A DNA stretch of 64,000 bases, taken from positions 5,499,001 to 5,563,000 of the forward strand of contig NZ_CP096040.1 of assembly GCF_023935105.1 (NCBI RefSeq). Reading direction: 5' to 3'. The translations under genes were made by a program, and so were the position numbers. Within the stretch, counting starts at the first letter, position 1. Each line of letters begins with the position of its first letter. Shown piece after piece: positions 44,241 to 54,347 of this stretch. The notes beneath the pieces are model-generated. The model was not told the DNA's origin and made no database searches. It worked only from the letters and a program-made list of their open reading frames with translations. The DNA is from Caulobacter segnis. Its GTDB lineage: Bacteria > Pseudomonadota > Alphaproteobacteria > Caulobacterales > Caulobacteraceae.

Positions 44241-44771
44241 CTAAGTGAACGAGAGCGCCGCGAGACGATAGGCCATAGCTTGCGTGCTTACGCCGTAGCG
44301 AGAAGCGAGCGCATGCATGGCGTTGTCGTCCGTCAGGTCGATAAAGTGTTGCTCGACGTCCGCCCGAAGCCATTTCGCGGGCATGAGCAGATCCGCCGCG
44401 AAGGCGTTGGCCTCGATCTCCTCGACGTCTTCAGCGGTCGCCGAGCGCCGGTCGCGAAGATTGACACGGAAGCCTTCGTCGACGTGGACAGGCTGACCCC
44501 GGTGCAAGACTAGGTGGCCCAGCTCGTGCGCGATGGTGAAGCGCTGGCGCTCGATCGAATGGTCCTGGTTGACCACGATGACGCGGCGCTCACCGTCGCG
44601 GTAGAGAATGCCGGAAATGTCGGGTTTCAGCTCATAGGTGCGGATTTCAGCACCCAGCGTCGTGGCGACCAGATTCAGGTCCACGGGGGGCTGAGAGAAC
44701 AGCCGTATAAGATCTTCGGCACGGCGGCGGCCGCGAACATAGCTCGGGCGGACCCGGTCGGCTGCCGTCAC
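44241..44771 (-). CDS. ImmA/IrrE-family metallopeptidase
   Basis: 176 aa with the zinc motif AHELGHLVLH (His82, Glu83, His86) and a downstream EIEANAFAADLLMP that supplies the third ligand, as in ImmA/IrrE proteases. Such proteases cleave a partner XRE repressor to switch on mobile-element or stress genes. Its ATG overlaps the TGA of the upstream XRE gene, making a coupled repressor-protease pair. Confidence 0.93.
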   Translation of the reverse strand: MTAADRVRPSYVRGRRRAEDLIRLFSQPPVDLNLVATTLGAEIRTYELKPDISGILYRDGERRVIVVNQDHSIERQRFTIAHELGHLVLHRGQPVHVDEGFRVNLRDRRSATAEDVEEIEANAFAADLLMPAKWLRADVEQHFIDLTDDNAMHALASRYGVSTQAMAYRLAALSFT

Positions 44772-45064
44772 GACGCCTTCACGGTTTCAGCCTGCAGCGC
44801 GGCGACGACAGCCGCGACGTCATCGCGCAGCGGTTCGGCCGCCTTCGGCAAGACATCCGGAATCAACGCCGTTGGCGTGGACTCGAGCGCGTTCGCAATT
44901 TCGACCATCTGGTGAAGGAGGACGCGCTGGCGGCCCTTTTCGATGTTCGTAATAGACGTCCGGGAAAGGTCGACGCGCTTGGCGAGCTCTTCCTGAGTGA
45001 CGTTTTTCTCTTCCCGAAGCGCGCGAACGCGACTGCCGAAGAGCCGGTAAAGTTGATCATCCAT
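44768..45064 (-). CDS. XRE-family repressor paired with ImmA/IrrE
   Basis: ATG 45064 gives a 98-aa protein starting right before the HTH (FGSRVRALREEKNVTQEELA, RVDLSRTSITNIEKGRQ); longer starts upstream lack protein-like sequence. The HTH is complete, and the C-terminal 30 residues are a short Ala-rich helix. It is divergent from the ubiquitin-like operon, 172 bp away, and is a likely regulator of both directions. Confidence 0.9.
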   Translation of the reverse strand: MDDQLYRLFGSRVRALREEKNVTQEELAKRVDLSRTSITNIEKGRQRVLLHQMVEIANALESTPTALIPDVLPKAAEPLRDDVAAVVAALQAETVKAS

Positions 45065-45129
45065 GTGAGAATCTGCTGGCGGTCCCGAACGCCAGTTTAC
45101 GGCGACCCACTTGAATCCGCAAGCATGAC

Positions 45130-45178
45130 GTTTGTGAGCCCAACAGTTTGTAATCAGAGAAATCCAGAAAGTTTGTGA
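45130..45178. promoter_or_regulatory. three GTTTGTRA repeats between XRE gene and Bil-like operon
   Basis: GTTTGTGA at 45130-45137, GTTTGTAA at 45146-45153 and GTTTGTGA at 45171-45178 lie in the shared promoter gap, followed at 45181 by TTGACA. They are candidate binding sites for the XRE repressor encoded next door. Confidence 0.45.
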
Positions 45179-45236
45179 CATTGACATCACCAGTTTTCCG
45201 AGTCACCGTCCCTCCAACGCTGTTTAGGAGGCCGAC

Positions 45237-46653
<1,417 letters not shown>

Positions 46654-46657
<4 letters not shown>

Positions 46658-47964
46658 ACGCTATTGTCCATGATCGCTCGGCCCAGCTTCTGATGGCCGT
46701 CGATGGTCTCGGCTACGACGAGGCGCGCTTTCGCCTCGAACGCGCCGCGCTTGTAATTGACGGCCCGCCCGACCTTGATGAGGCCCATCAGGCGCTCCTG
46801 CTCTCTGTGGTCCGCTGCGGTGTCCGCATGTTCAAGGCGGGCGTTTTCCTGGGCGAGGGTCTTTCGGGCCGGATCACCATCGGACTTGAGCGTCCCGCCC
46901 GTCTTCGCCGCGCGCTTCAGGATCTCGGCGCCCAGGTCCAGACCGCGCCGTTGGATGCAGCGCGGCTCTGGATCGGCGCGGATGATGGTCACGGCGCGCC
47001 TCAGCTTCGGGCGTGGGTCGATGGCTGGCAGGCGGTGATCAGCCCACGGCCAGCGGAGGACCCGCCCCGCACAGGCAATGTCCTGGCGGGCATGGCCGCC
47101 GGAGGCCTGGCGGTCGCCGAGCTCTTCCGCAAGACCGTCCTGGCCGACGTTCGGGCGTGCCGCCGCCCGCAGGCGCTCTCGGTGTGGGGCGCGAACGAAC
47201 CCGAGATCGCCAAGATCACGCGGCTGCCGCGTCACGCGTGGCTGCTGGGACTGGGAAACCTTGGTCAGGCGACGTTGTTTGGGCTGAGTCTGCTGCCCTG
47301 GGACGATCCGGGCGAGGCCACTTTCGTACTGAACGACGCCGACGTCGTCGGCCCTGAAAATCTCTCGGTCCAGATCCTGACCACGCCGGCTTGGATCGGG
47401 CGGAAGAAGGTGCGCGCCGCCGCCGAGTGGATCGAGGCGAGGGGGTTCAAAGTCGTGCTGGACGAGCGCCGCTTCATCGCGTCGACCCAACCTGGACAGA
47501 ACGATCCACGCATGGCGCTAGTGGGTGTCGACAACCTCGACGCCCGGCGCTGGGCTGCGGCCAGCGGCTTCGACTTGGTCATCGACGCCGGGTTGGGCGC
47601 CAGCGGTCCGGAAGCCTTCGATATCCGCCTGCACGCTTTCCCGGGGGCTCAAGACCCCGCGGCCGTCTGGCCCGAAATCCAAACGGCGGGTCGTAAACTC
47701 CCGTCGTCGCTGGCGGCGCTGGTCGAGCAGGGGCGGCTAGACATGTGCGGCGCCATGACGATCGCCGGTGCCAGTGTCGGCGTGCCCTGCACCGCCGTTG
47801 TCGCCGCGGCGTTGCAGCTCGGCCAGGCCTGCCGGGCGCTCGAAACCGGCAGCTGCGCCGATCGCGTCGACTTGAGCCTAGCGGACCTTCCACGGGCTTC
47901 GTGGCGACAGATGCCGGCGGCGCTCTATCGAGGCCCGGCGGTCCTGGCGTCGCGAGTGGCCTAG
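46654..47964 (+). CDS. bilC: E1/ThiF-like Ubl-activating enzyme (BilC-like)
   Basis: 436 aa from GTG 46654, overlapping the JAB stop (GTGA). The first 190 residues are an extra N-terminal domain. The ThiF fold begins at WLLGLGNLGQATLFGLSLLP (dinucleotide-type loop), continues with FVLNDADVVGPENLSVQIL, where Asp and Asn/Gln contact ATP and Mg, and VGVDNLDARRWAA. Candidate catalytic Cys residues are in GRLDMCGAMTI and SVGVPCTAVV. It should adenylate the Ubl C-terminus and hand it to the E2. Confidence 0.88.
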
Positions 47965-49763
47965 TGCCGGCGGCGGCCCTGGTATGGGGCGGAGGTGTCG
48001 TAGGTAATGAAGGTCTCGGTGAATGGGCGCGTGGGGATCAGCATGGGGGCGAGGCGCATCTGCGCCTCGGTGCCCGGGGCGACCTCGGGCGCCTTGTCCG
48101 CTTCGCCGTCCTTGTGGTCGGACGTGTCGGCCTGGTCGGCTTCTTCGACACAGTCCAGGTCGCGGTGGATCACCATGCGCGGCATATGCACCAACAGCAG
48201 GTCGCTGTTTGGATCGGTGCTGGACGTGGCGTTAACCACCATGTGCCCAAGAACCTGGCGGGCGTCGTCGCCCTCGACTGCGGGCGCGTCCGCCGAGATC
48301 AGTTCCGTGACCCAGATGAAGTGGGGCAGTGTGCGGGTGATCAACTCGCTCTTGACCTCCTCGTCGAGGTCGCTTTTCGCAAGATGATGCCGGTAGCGGC
48401 CCGCGCTGGTCAGATAGGTACGCCGGATCAGCTTGCCGGTTCGAACAAGTTCGAAGAACGCCTCGACGGCCGAGACATCCGGCGCCTCCTCTTTCAGACG
48501 TTCCAGCATCCCAGGGCCGGCGATGTCCACGAAGTTCTTCAGGAAGTCATCGCAGACTGTGTCGGCGCGATCGGCCCGCAGGAAGACCCGCATCGGCAGC
48601 GGCACGAACATGTGGGTCACGACGTCCTCCACCGTCAGGATTTTGTCCCCCTCCGTCAGGAGGCGTTCCTTGGGCAGCACGGCTATGTCGGATTGGCGCA
48701 GGGGCATCAACCGGTACGGTCCGCGCTGGTCGTCATGAACGATAAGCGCCCGCACGAAGGTCTCGTAGGAGTCGGAAATCTCAGCCGTCGCAGTACGGCT
48801 CTCGACGAACCCGACGGCGGTGATGGCATGGCCGGCGTCGGCGCCGATATCGGTCATGGCGACGATGACCGGCACCCCGGAGTCGAGGTAGCGAAGGATC
48901 GACGAGGCCGCCAGGCCGTTCGTCTTGACCGGTTCCTTCTTCTTTTTCGCGCCCTTGCCGTTCTGCGGCGCCTTAGCGCCTACTTTGTCGGCGATGGCGA
49001 CCTGGACCGGGGCATCGGCCTGCTCGCTCTCGCCCACGAAGAAGTCGACCAGGGGCTGGTGGCCCATACCCCGCAGCGCCCTGATGATGTGGATCGGGTT
49101 CAGCCCGCTGGAGCCGGCGGGCAGCGATCGACTGAGTTCAGCGTCGGTGGGCGTGGTGGCGAGTCGGGTGATCTCGGCGATCGAATGCCATGGCGTCCTG
49201 CGGTGTCGTTCATGGACCGGCCGGTCGGCCATCCAGATCGACGCCTGGGCGCAGGCCCCAAGGCGTTCATCCTGCTGGATGAAAGGGGCGGCCCCCTTCA
49301 GCTCAAGACCTGCGCCCAGAAGGTGGGCCTTGAAGTTCGCGCGCGCAGCGCGGCGGACGATCAAGCCATCGCCCAGCACCGGGAAGGGCAGAACCGTCTT
49401 GCCGATTGGCCCTTGGGAGATCGGGCGCAAAACGACGAAGCCGATATAACCCGCCTGCGCCAGCTCGGCTTCCTGTTCGTGGAGCGGCTTGTCGAGCGCC
49501 GGCGCGACTTCCTGTTCGAACAGATGGATGCGTTTGGTGTGCCGGGGATAGGCGCGAAACGCGCCAGCGTAGAAGTTCAGGTAGTCGGACGAGTAGTCCT
49601 TGTCGATGTAGGGCTCTTCGACGACGGCGTAGGTCGCCTTCAGGTCGAGGGCGTGTTGAACAACCGCCTCAGCACTCTCCTTGGACTGGGCGCCGGAGAG
49701 CAGTTGCTTCAGAATTTGAGCGCCCGTCGGACTGAGCGCGATTCCTACGAGACGAACGTGCAT
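47961..49763 (-). CDS. papain-like cysteine protease of unknown family, beside the Bil-like operon
   Basis: 600 aa. The central domain has a papain/C39-like catalytic set: Gln164 and Cys171 in FIQQDERLGACAQASIWM, His312 in GADAGHAITAVGFV and an Asp in IVHDDQRGPYRLMPL (344/345). A Lys-rich loop (GAKKKKEP, residues 271-278) interrupts it. The N-terminal 150 residues contain GYIGFVVLRPISQGPIGKTV. There is no signal peptide or membrane segment, so it acts in the cytosol. Its end overlaps the E1 stop by 4 bp in convergent layout. A link to Ubl removal or target cleavage is inference from position. Confidence 0.7.
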   Translation of the reverse strand: MHVRLVGIALSPTGAQILKQLLSGAQSKESAEAVVQHALDLKATYAVVEEPYIDKDYSSDYLNFYAGAFRAYPRHTKRIHLFEQEVAPALDKPLHEQEAELAQAGYIGFVVLRPISQGPIGKTVLPFPVLGDGLIVRRAARANFKAHLLGAGLELKGAAPFIQQDERLGACAQASIWMADRPVHERHRRTPWHSIAEITRLATTPTDAELSRSLPAGSSGLNPIHIIRALRGMGHQPLVDFFVGESEQADAPVQVAIADKVGAKAPQNGKGAKKKKEPVKTNGLAASSILRYLDSGVPVIVAMTDIGADAGHAITAVGFVESRTATAEISDSYETFVRALIVHDDQRGPYRLMPLRQSDIAVLPKERLLTEGDKILTVEDVVTHMFVPLPMRVFLRADRADTVCDDFLKNFVDIAGPGMLERLKEEAPDVSAVEAFFELVRTGKLIRRTYLTSAGRYRHHLAKSDLDEEVKSELITRTLPHFIWVTELISADAPAVEGDDARQVLGHMVVNATSSTDPNSDLLLVHMPRMVIHRDLDCVEEADQADTSDHKDGEADKAPEVAPGTEAQMRLAPMLIPTRPFTETFITYDTSAPYQGRRRH

Positions 49764-49808
49764 CAGCGACGCTTAACAGCTTCGCCGCGAATCGCCAATC
49801 AGACGCTG

Positions 49809-50033
49809 TTATCGAAAAGCAAAGGTGGTTGCGGTCGTCACGACCCGGCTAGCTCGTTTCTCGGCGCGCCTGATCTGATCAAGTGCGCCCTGGGAAACAA
49901 ATCCCTCGAAGCCGAGTGTGCGCAAGTCGACTGGACGACGCTTGGCCGATTTGCGTTGGGGCGTGAGTTCGCGAACCGCGTTTGTCTCAGACACGACGTA
50001 CCCGCCTCCCGTGTGCAGATTGGATGAACTCAT
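49809..50033 (-). CDS. small basic hypothetical protein (74 aa)
   Basis: Basic protein with TPQRKSAKRRPVDLRTLGFE and QIRRAEKRASRVVTTATTF. It lies 45 bp upstream of and in the same direction as the papain-like protease gene, so they are probably cotranscribed. No family recognised; a DNA-binding or partner role is possible. Confidence 0.5.
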   Translation of the reverse strand: MSSSNLHTGGGYVVSETNAVRELTPQRKSAKRRPVDLRTLGFEGFVSQGALDQIRRAEKRASRVVTTATTFAFR

Positions 50034-50176
50034 CGTTCGGCATCCCTGTCAATCTGCGCGATCACGGCGCGGTGTTTGCGCCAGCTTCGCGAGAAACTCA
50101 ACTGTGCTCCCCAAGAAAGTGCTAACAGCGCGGGCGTTCGCGCCGATTTGTCTCGGTCGCGGCGCCAAGGTCACGC

Positions 50177-50211
50177 TTGTCAGAGATATAAACATCTTCT
50201 AGGATGTTTGT
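50177..50211 (+). promoter_or_regulatory. promoter with palindrome for the toxin-like pair
   Basis: TTGTCA (50177-50182) and TAGGAT (50200-50205) are separated by 17 bp, placing transcription start at or next to the ATG at 50212, so the mRNA may be leaderless. A perfect palindrome AAACATC-TTCTAG-GATGTTT (50190-50209) covers the -10 element, an ideal site for autorepression. Confidence 0.6.
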
Positions 50212-50397
50212 ATGGCAAACAAGGTTTCAAGTGCGCCACTGTTCGGATCACCAACGTCTAACGACGTCGAAGCGATCCAACGGCACATGCGCGAGTTCTC
50301 GGCGAGAGTCGCCAGGAACGAGAAGCGTGCGCGTAAGCTGCTGGAAGATGCGGGCGCGATTGCCCCTGCTAAGGACGACGCCGTCCAAGGCGGGTGA
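50212..50397 (+). CDS. small helical protein, candidate antitoxin (61 aa)
   Basis: The centre (DVEAIQRHMREFSARVARNEKRARKLLEDAG, positions 18-48) is a long basic helix ending in an A-G-A turn, a pattern seen in small genes placed before toxin genes. No Shine-Dalgarno is present, in line with a leaderless transcript. The following ADP-ribosyltransferase-like gene starts 3 bp after its stop. Confidence 0.6.
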   Translation: MANKVSSAPLFGSPTSNDVEAIQRHMREFSARVARNEKRARKLLEDAGAIAPAKDDAVQGG

Positions 50398-50400
50398 GGC

Positions 50401-50952
50401 GTGCGTCGTTCCGGGGCCGGCTTCCTACTAGGCTATCACGGATGCGACGCGACGGTCGCCGAGCAACTGCTCGAGGGCGTGCCCTTCGAGATCAGCAGAA
50501 ATCCATACGACTGGTTGGGCTGGGGCGCGTACTTCTGGGAAAATGACCCAGAGCGCGGCTTGGATTGGGCGCGGCTGATGCAGGCGCGCGGCGCGCCCAT
50601 TACGACGCCAGCCGTCGTTGGCGCCATCATCGATCCTGGGCTCTGCCTGGACCTCACTACGCAGGCGTCCTTACAGGTCATCCGAACCGCCTATGACGTC
50701 GCCAAGCAACTGACGGAGGGCCGCGGCGAGACGTTAATCGAGAACACCGACACATTCCGTCGGGAGCGGGACTGCGCGGTTCTCAATGTCCTCTACGAGT
50801 CGCTGCCGGAGCCGAAGTTTCAGACGGCTCGTGGTATTTTCACAGAGGGCGGCCCGCTGTACGAGGGCGCGCATATGATGTCCCGGACGCACGTCCAGAT
50901 CGCCGTCCGAGATCTGTCGTGCATCAAAGGTGTTTTTCGCGTCGCGCTCTGA
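50401..50952 (+). CDS. ADP-ribosyltransferase (PARP-fold)-like putative toxin
   Basis: 183 aa from GTG 50401. GYHGCDATVAEQLLEG gives the first-strand His, and DWLGWGAYFWENDPERGLDWA gives the G-x-Y-F-x-E segment; together they resemble the H-Y-E nicotinamide pocket of PARP-like ADP-ribosyltransferases. PAVVGAIIDPGLCLDLT follows as a conserved strand. With the small upstream gene and a self-overlapping promoter palindrome it looks like a toxin-antitoxin unit. Activity and target are inferred. Confidence 0.7.
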   Translation: MRRSGAGFLLGYHGCDATVAEQLLEGVPFEISRNPYDWLGWGAYFWENDPERGLDWARLMQARGAPITTPAVVGAIIDPGLCLDLTTQASLQVIRTAYDVAKQLTEGRGETLIENTDTFRRERDCAVLNVLYESLPEPKFQTARGIFTEGGPLYEGAHMMSRTHVQIAVRDLSCIKGVFRVAL

Positions 50953-51164
50953 CGCTTCCGTGCGACGGAAAGCGACCCTGAACGATAGCCTGTCAGCTTC
51001 AGGAAGGTCAGGTCCTTGGACGTGTGTCGAGGTCGGCTTCTGACGCCGACCTGGCGCTGGGGGCACCCGTTTGGGATTTCTCGATCGCCGCGTGGCCCGC
51101 CATCGCCTGCACCGTACGAAGCTTGACTGCTTGACCACGCCGGCGCGCCACCGATCTAAGGGAC
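50953..51164. other. intergenic, no gene seen
   Basis: Contains AGGTCGGCTTCTGACGCCGACCT (near 51030-51053), an imperfect stem that could serve as terminator for the toxin-like pair; no T-run follows. Confidence 0.35.
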
Positions 51165-52534
51165 ATGGCTTCTACATCCTATACTGTCGCCGAACTTGAG
51201 CAGATCGCCGAGCGCCTGGCCCCGGATCGGCTGTTTTTGCGGACGCCTGCCGCGGCTGTTGACGCTGACATCAAGGCGGCGCTGGGCGAGGTTATCTTCC
51301 GTCACACGGCCGATCCCCGTCGGCGGATGGAAACCTCGAATACATCCTGCTCCTGATGCACCAGGCGTTGGCGCTCGACTCGTCAGCCTATTTAGCGAAG
51401 GTGTTCCTGCCTTGGGTGCAGCTTCGCAATCGCACTGCGGCGGCGCGGGCGCGGCTCGGGAATGAGTTTGAGCGCATGACTGCGTTCAACGATGACCCCG
51501 CTAAGGGTGCCGAACACGTCGCAGTCTCCATCTACCGGCCAATGGTGGCCGACATCTTCGACCCCTACCTGACGCTGCTCGTCGGCACCTACCAAGTCCT
51601 CGATGGGGCATTCGACTCCATCGAGATCAGCAACTTGGGAGCCGGCGAGCGGGGCAAAGCCGAGCAGATCGCCGCGCGCATCCGTCGCGGGGGCGGTCCA
51701 GGCGAACTCCTGCACGGGTATGATCCGTTGGTGCGCAACGCCCTCAGCCACGTCGGCTCGGACGGCTTGATCGTCGAGGCGACAGAGATCGTCTTCCGCA
51801 ATATCAAACGGGGGAACCCGCCGGTCGTCGAGGCTTGCCGCTGGACGCATGACGAGCTCTATCATCGCACCATGGCGATGATGGAGCTGGTCTCGTCGAT
51901 CGACGCGGCGATCGAGGTCTTCGGCGTCGACTGCGGGGACCTGCTGGCGGAGGATCCACACCTTCGCGGAACTGTGGTGGACCGGACCTTGGACCGCGAG
52001 CGCCGCGCGGCTCTTCGCGCCGAGGGCCAAGCGGTTCTGGAGGTCATCCGGGCTAACCCGGACCTTGGTTTGCAACAGAAGTTGGCGGCCCTCGGGGCCT
52101 ATTACGCCCAGCAACTGGCGGTGAACCGGATGGAGCCGGCCAAGGTTGCGGTCAACGGCGATACCAAGGCTTTGGCGTGCAGGGTCACAAGCCTCCCACC
52201 GATCGACGCGGCAGATGAGGCGGCCTTCAGGGCGCGGGTTTCCGAGTTGATCCGCTACTGCGTCGAGGCGCGACGTATGTATGGCGACTTGGCCGAAACG
52301 TTTGTCGCAATAGAGGAAGCCAATGGGACGATCGTCCGGTCGGTCGTGCTTCGCGCCGCATCGCTCGACGACTACATTGGCGAGGACGCCGGACTGGTGG
52401 ACCTACTGCAAGAGGCGGTGATCGCTCAAGGTGGCGACCTTTTGCGAATCCAGTTCGACGAAGCCGAGATTCGGGCTGCTGAGGATGGCCAGCTTGGACT
52501 CCGGTATCCGCGCCGGGGGCGTCCGGAAAACTAA
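51165..52534 (+). pseudogene. hypothetical protein with a probable frameshift (~456 aa)
   Basis: A first frame from ATG 51165 (ASTSYTVAELEQIAERLAPD) runs to 51356, while protein-like sequence switches to another frame near 51315-51325: DGNLEYILLLMHQALALDSS continues without a break into a 392-codon frame ending at 52534. The joined product is helical and acidic (GKAEQIAARIRRGGGPGELL, HDELYHRTMAMMELVSSIDA). No family recognised. Either a one-base indel has broken the gene or the longer frame starts at 51356 or an earlier alternative codon. It is the last element-specific gene before the SDR/HxlR pair. Confidence 0.55.
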
Positions 52535-52784
52535 CAGATCGCTCCATTTTCGCGGGAGCCCAGGACTGTCCAGTCGGCGGCAATGCGCGTTTTCGGAGGC
52601 AAACTTCACTTTGCTCAACGGCAAGGCTTCGCCGATTGCCACTAGAACTCAGCGGCCCTGCGGCAAGGTCGGCTTCCAGGCAGGGTACCAATGTCCGTTA
52701 TTGGCGCGACGTCGAACAGAGGCGCGATTATTTCTGGGAGTTAGAAGCCGCCCACCTCCGACGGCTTCCAACATTCGAGCGCCG
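52535..52784. other. intergenic, no gene seen
   Basis: 250 bp with AATGTCCGTTATTGGCGCGA near 52689, similar in style to common alphaproteobacterial intergenic repeats. No coding frame of gene-like quality. Confidence 0.35.
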
Positions 52785-53537
52785 TCAGTGGGACCCATTC
52801 AGCCTCTGGAACGTCGCCTCGTAATCGCCGGTCTCGGCGAAACGCAGCTGCTTGACCCGCTCGACGAGGATTTCGCCGCGCGGGGTGTCACCCCGTTCGA
52901 TCAGGTCCAAGACCTCGGTCGTATAGTCGGCCAGCGGCATGGAGTTGGGGTTCTCCGCATGGCCCGGCATCAGGTCGGTGGCGACGGCGGGCGGCGCCAG
53001 CTCCAATACCTCCACGGCCGTGTCGCGGAGCTGATGACGGAGCGATTGGGTCCACGAATGCATGGCCGCCTTGGTGGCGTTGTAGGTCGGGGTCGCCGCC
53101 AGCGGAATGAAGGCCAGGCCTGAAGTCACGGTGATCACTGTCGCCTTCGGCTGGGCGCGCAAGTGCGGCAGCAGGGAAGCTGTCAGCCGGATCGGACCCA
53201 GGAGATTGGTCGTGATCGTCGCGTCCACCGTCGCCAGATCGAACGGTTCGGCCGTGAGATCCTCGGCCTTCATGATCCCGGCGTTGAGGATCACCGCATT
53301 CAGGCCTGGATGGTCCTTGACGATACGGGCGCCGAAGGCGGCGACGGCCGCTGGGTCCTCTACGTCAAGCGTCGCCCAGGCCATGCCGGGATTGGCGGCC
53401 GCAGTATCCCTCAGCACGCTCTCACGGCGCCCGGCTATGATGATCTGATTGCCGCGGGCATGCAGGGCCTCGGCCAGTGCGCGGCCGATGCCGGTGCCGC
53501 CGCCGGTGATCAGGATGGTGTTTCCGGTGATGTTCAT
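52785..53537 (-). CDS. SDR-family oxidoreductase
   Basis: ATG 53537 follows TTGGAGAAG and starts just before TGGGTGIGRALAEAL. The 250-aa protein has the classical tetrad: Ser139 in TVTSGLAF, Tyr152-Lys156 in YNATK, and NAGIMKAEDL. The DltE-like pattern (RHQLRDTAVEVLELAPPAV) suggests a general short-chain reductase. It is divergent from an HxlR regulator gene, a common redox-responsive pair. Confidence 0.9.
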   Translation of the reverse strand: MNITGNTILITGGGTGIGRALAEALHARGNQIIIAGRRESVLRDTAAANPGMAWATLDVEDPAAVAAFGARIVKDHPGLNAVILNAGIMKAEDLTAEPFDLATVDATITTNLLGPIRLTASLLPHLRAQPKATVITVTSGLAFIPLAATPTYNATKAAMHSWTQSLRHQLRDTAVEVLELAPPAVATDLMPGHAENPNSMPLADYTTEVLDLIERGDTPRGEILVERVKQLRFAETGDYEATFQRLNGSH

Positions 53538-53647
53538 GATCTTCTCCAAGGGGATGCCTAAGCGCGGGAGATCAGGTATGGGTGTCACTCTCCATTGGAA
53601 AGTAGGCACCGAAAGTCGCCATACTTACCCAGCAGAAAGAATTTGGA

Positions 53648-54052
53648 ATGGCGGCGCCGCCACCGGCCAGAATTACAAGCCCTGAAACGGGCGAGGTCGC
53701 CGATCCTCGGGTCGAAGCCCTCGTCAACCAGGTGATCGGCCGGGTCGCGGACAAATGGACCATGCTGATCCTGGAGGTCTTGGCCGAGCATGGCGAGACC
53801 CGCTTCACCCGTCTTGGCGAACGGGTCGGAAACATCAGCCAGAAGATGTTGACCCAGACGTTGCGTCAGATGGAGCGCGATGGGCTTGTCGTCCGGACGG
53901 TCCACCCGGTGATCCCGCCCAAGGTCGAATACCGGCTGACAGATCTGGGGCTGACCCTCGCAGAGGCCTTTTGCGGCGTTTGGGTGTGGGCGGAGAAGAA
54001 TATTGAACGCATTGAGGCCGCACGTGCGGCCTTCGATGCACGAAGGGCATGA
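53648..54052 (+). CDS. HxlR-family transcription regulator
   Basis: 134 aa with the HxlR winged helix: RVADKWTMLILEVLAEHGET, FTRLGERVGNISQKMLTQTL, RQMERDGLVVRTVHPVIPPK and VEYRLTDLGLTLAEAF. There is no conserved Cys near the start, so redox sensing through a Cys is not obvious. Divergent from the SDR gene (110 bp), which it probably represses. Confidence 0.93.
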   Translation: MAAPPPARITSPETGEVADPRVEALVNQVIGRVADKWTMLILEVLAEHGETRFTRLGERVGNISQKMLTQTLRQMERDGLVVRTVHPVIPPKVEYRLTDLGLTLAEAFCGVWVWAEKNIERIEAARAAFDARRA

Positions 54053-54223
54053 GTGGCGCCGCCGGCCCTTTGGTGCCCAATCGCATGGTCTGACGAGCGG
54101 ATGCTTGTTACCTCCGTCGCTTAATGTCCAGTTCTTGGAGCGACGCCAATTTCTCCTTTTGGCGCGCACCGGCCCGAGGGCGCGATTCGGCATTGGCGAG
54201 AGCCGGCATTTCTCAAAAGGAGA
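54053..54223. other. right end of the island with an inverted repeat next to the attachment site
   Basis: TTCTCCTTTTG (54151-54161) and its exact complement CAAAAGGAGAA (54214-54224) form an 11-bp inverted repeat whose right arm touches the 55-bp att repeat. The sequence between has further GC-rich stems. It may be a tRNA terminator or recombinase arm sites. Confidence 0.45.
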
Positions 54224-54278
54224 AGGGAAGTGGTGCCGCCTAGGTGACTCGAACACCTGACCTACGCATTACGAATGC
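54224..54278. repeat. right attachment repeat within tRNA-Thr
   Basis: Exact 55-bp match of 24719-24773. It covers tRNA nucleotides 29-76 (anticodon stem to CCA) and 7 bp of 3' flank, and here joins the intact tRNA 5' half. Confidence 0.93.
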
Positions 54279-54306
54279 GCCGCTCTACCGGCTGAGCTAA
54301 GGCGGC
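54231..54306 (-). tRNA. tRNA-Thr(CGT)
   Basis: 76-nt cloverleaf on the minus strand. Acceptor arms GCCGCCT/AGGCGGC, D-arm with AGCTCAGCCGGTAGAGC, anticodon stem-loop GCGCA-TTCGTAA-TGCGT (anticodon CGT, reads ACG), T-arm with GTTCGAGTC, and an encoded CCA. Its 3' part is the integration target of the island; the gene remains complete. It is 41 bp downstream of hemY in the same direction. Confidence 0.96.
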
Positions 54307-54347
54307 CCACGCACCCCGAAGCAGCTGCCCCGGAGCGAAGGGAGCGC

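Noticed and set aside
50401..50952. ART-like protein considered as DarT
   Set aside because: The DarT NAD-binding and catalytic segments are not seen and no macrodomain (DarG) gene is adjacent.
52636..52824. Short plus-strand frame between the frameshifted gene and the SDR gene
   Set aside because: No ribosome-binding site, overlaps the SDR gene end and contains intergenic-repeat sequence.
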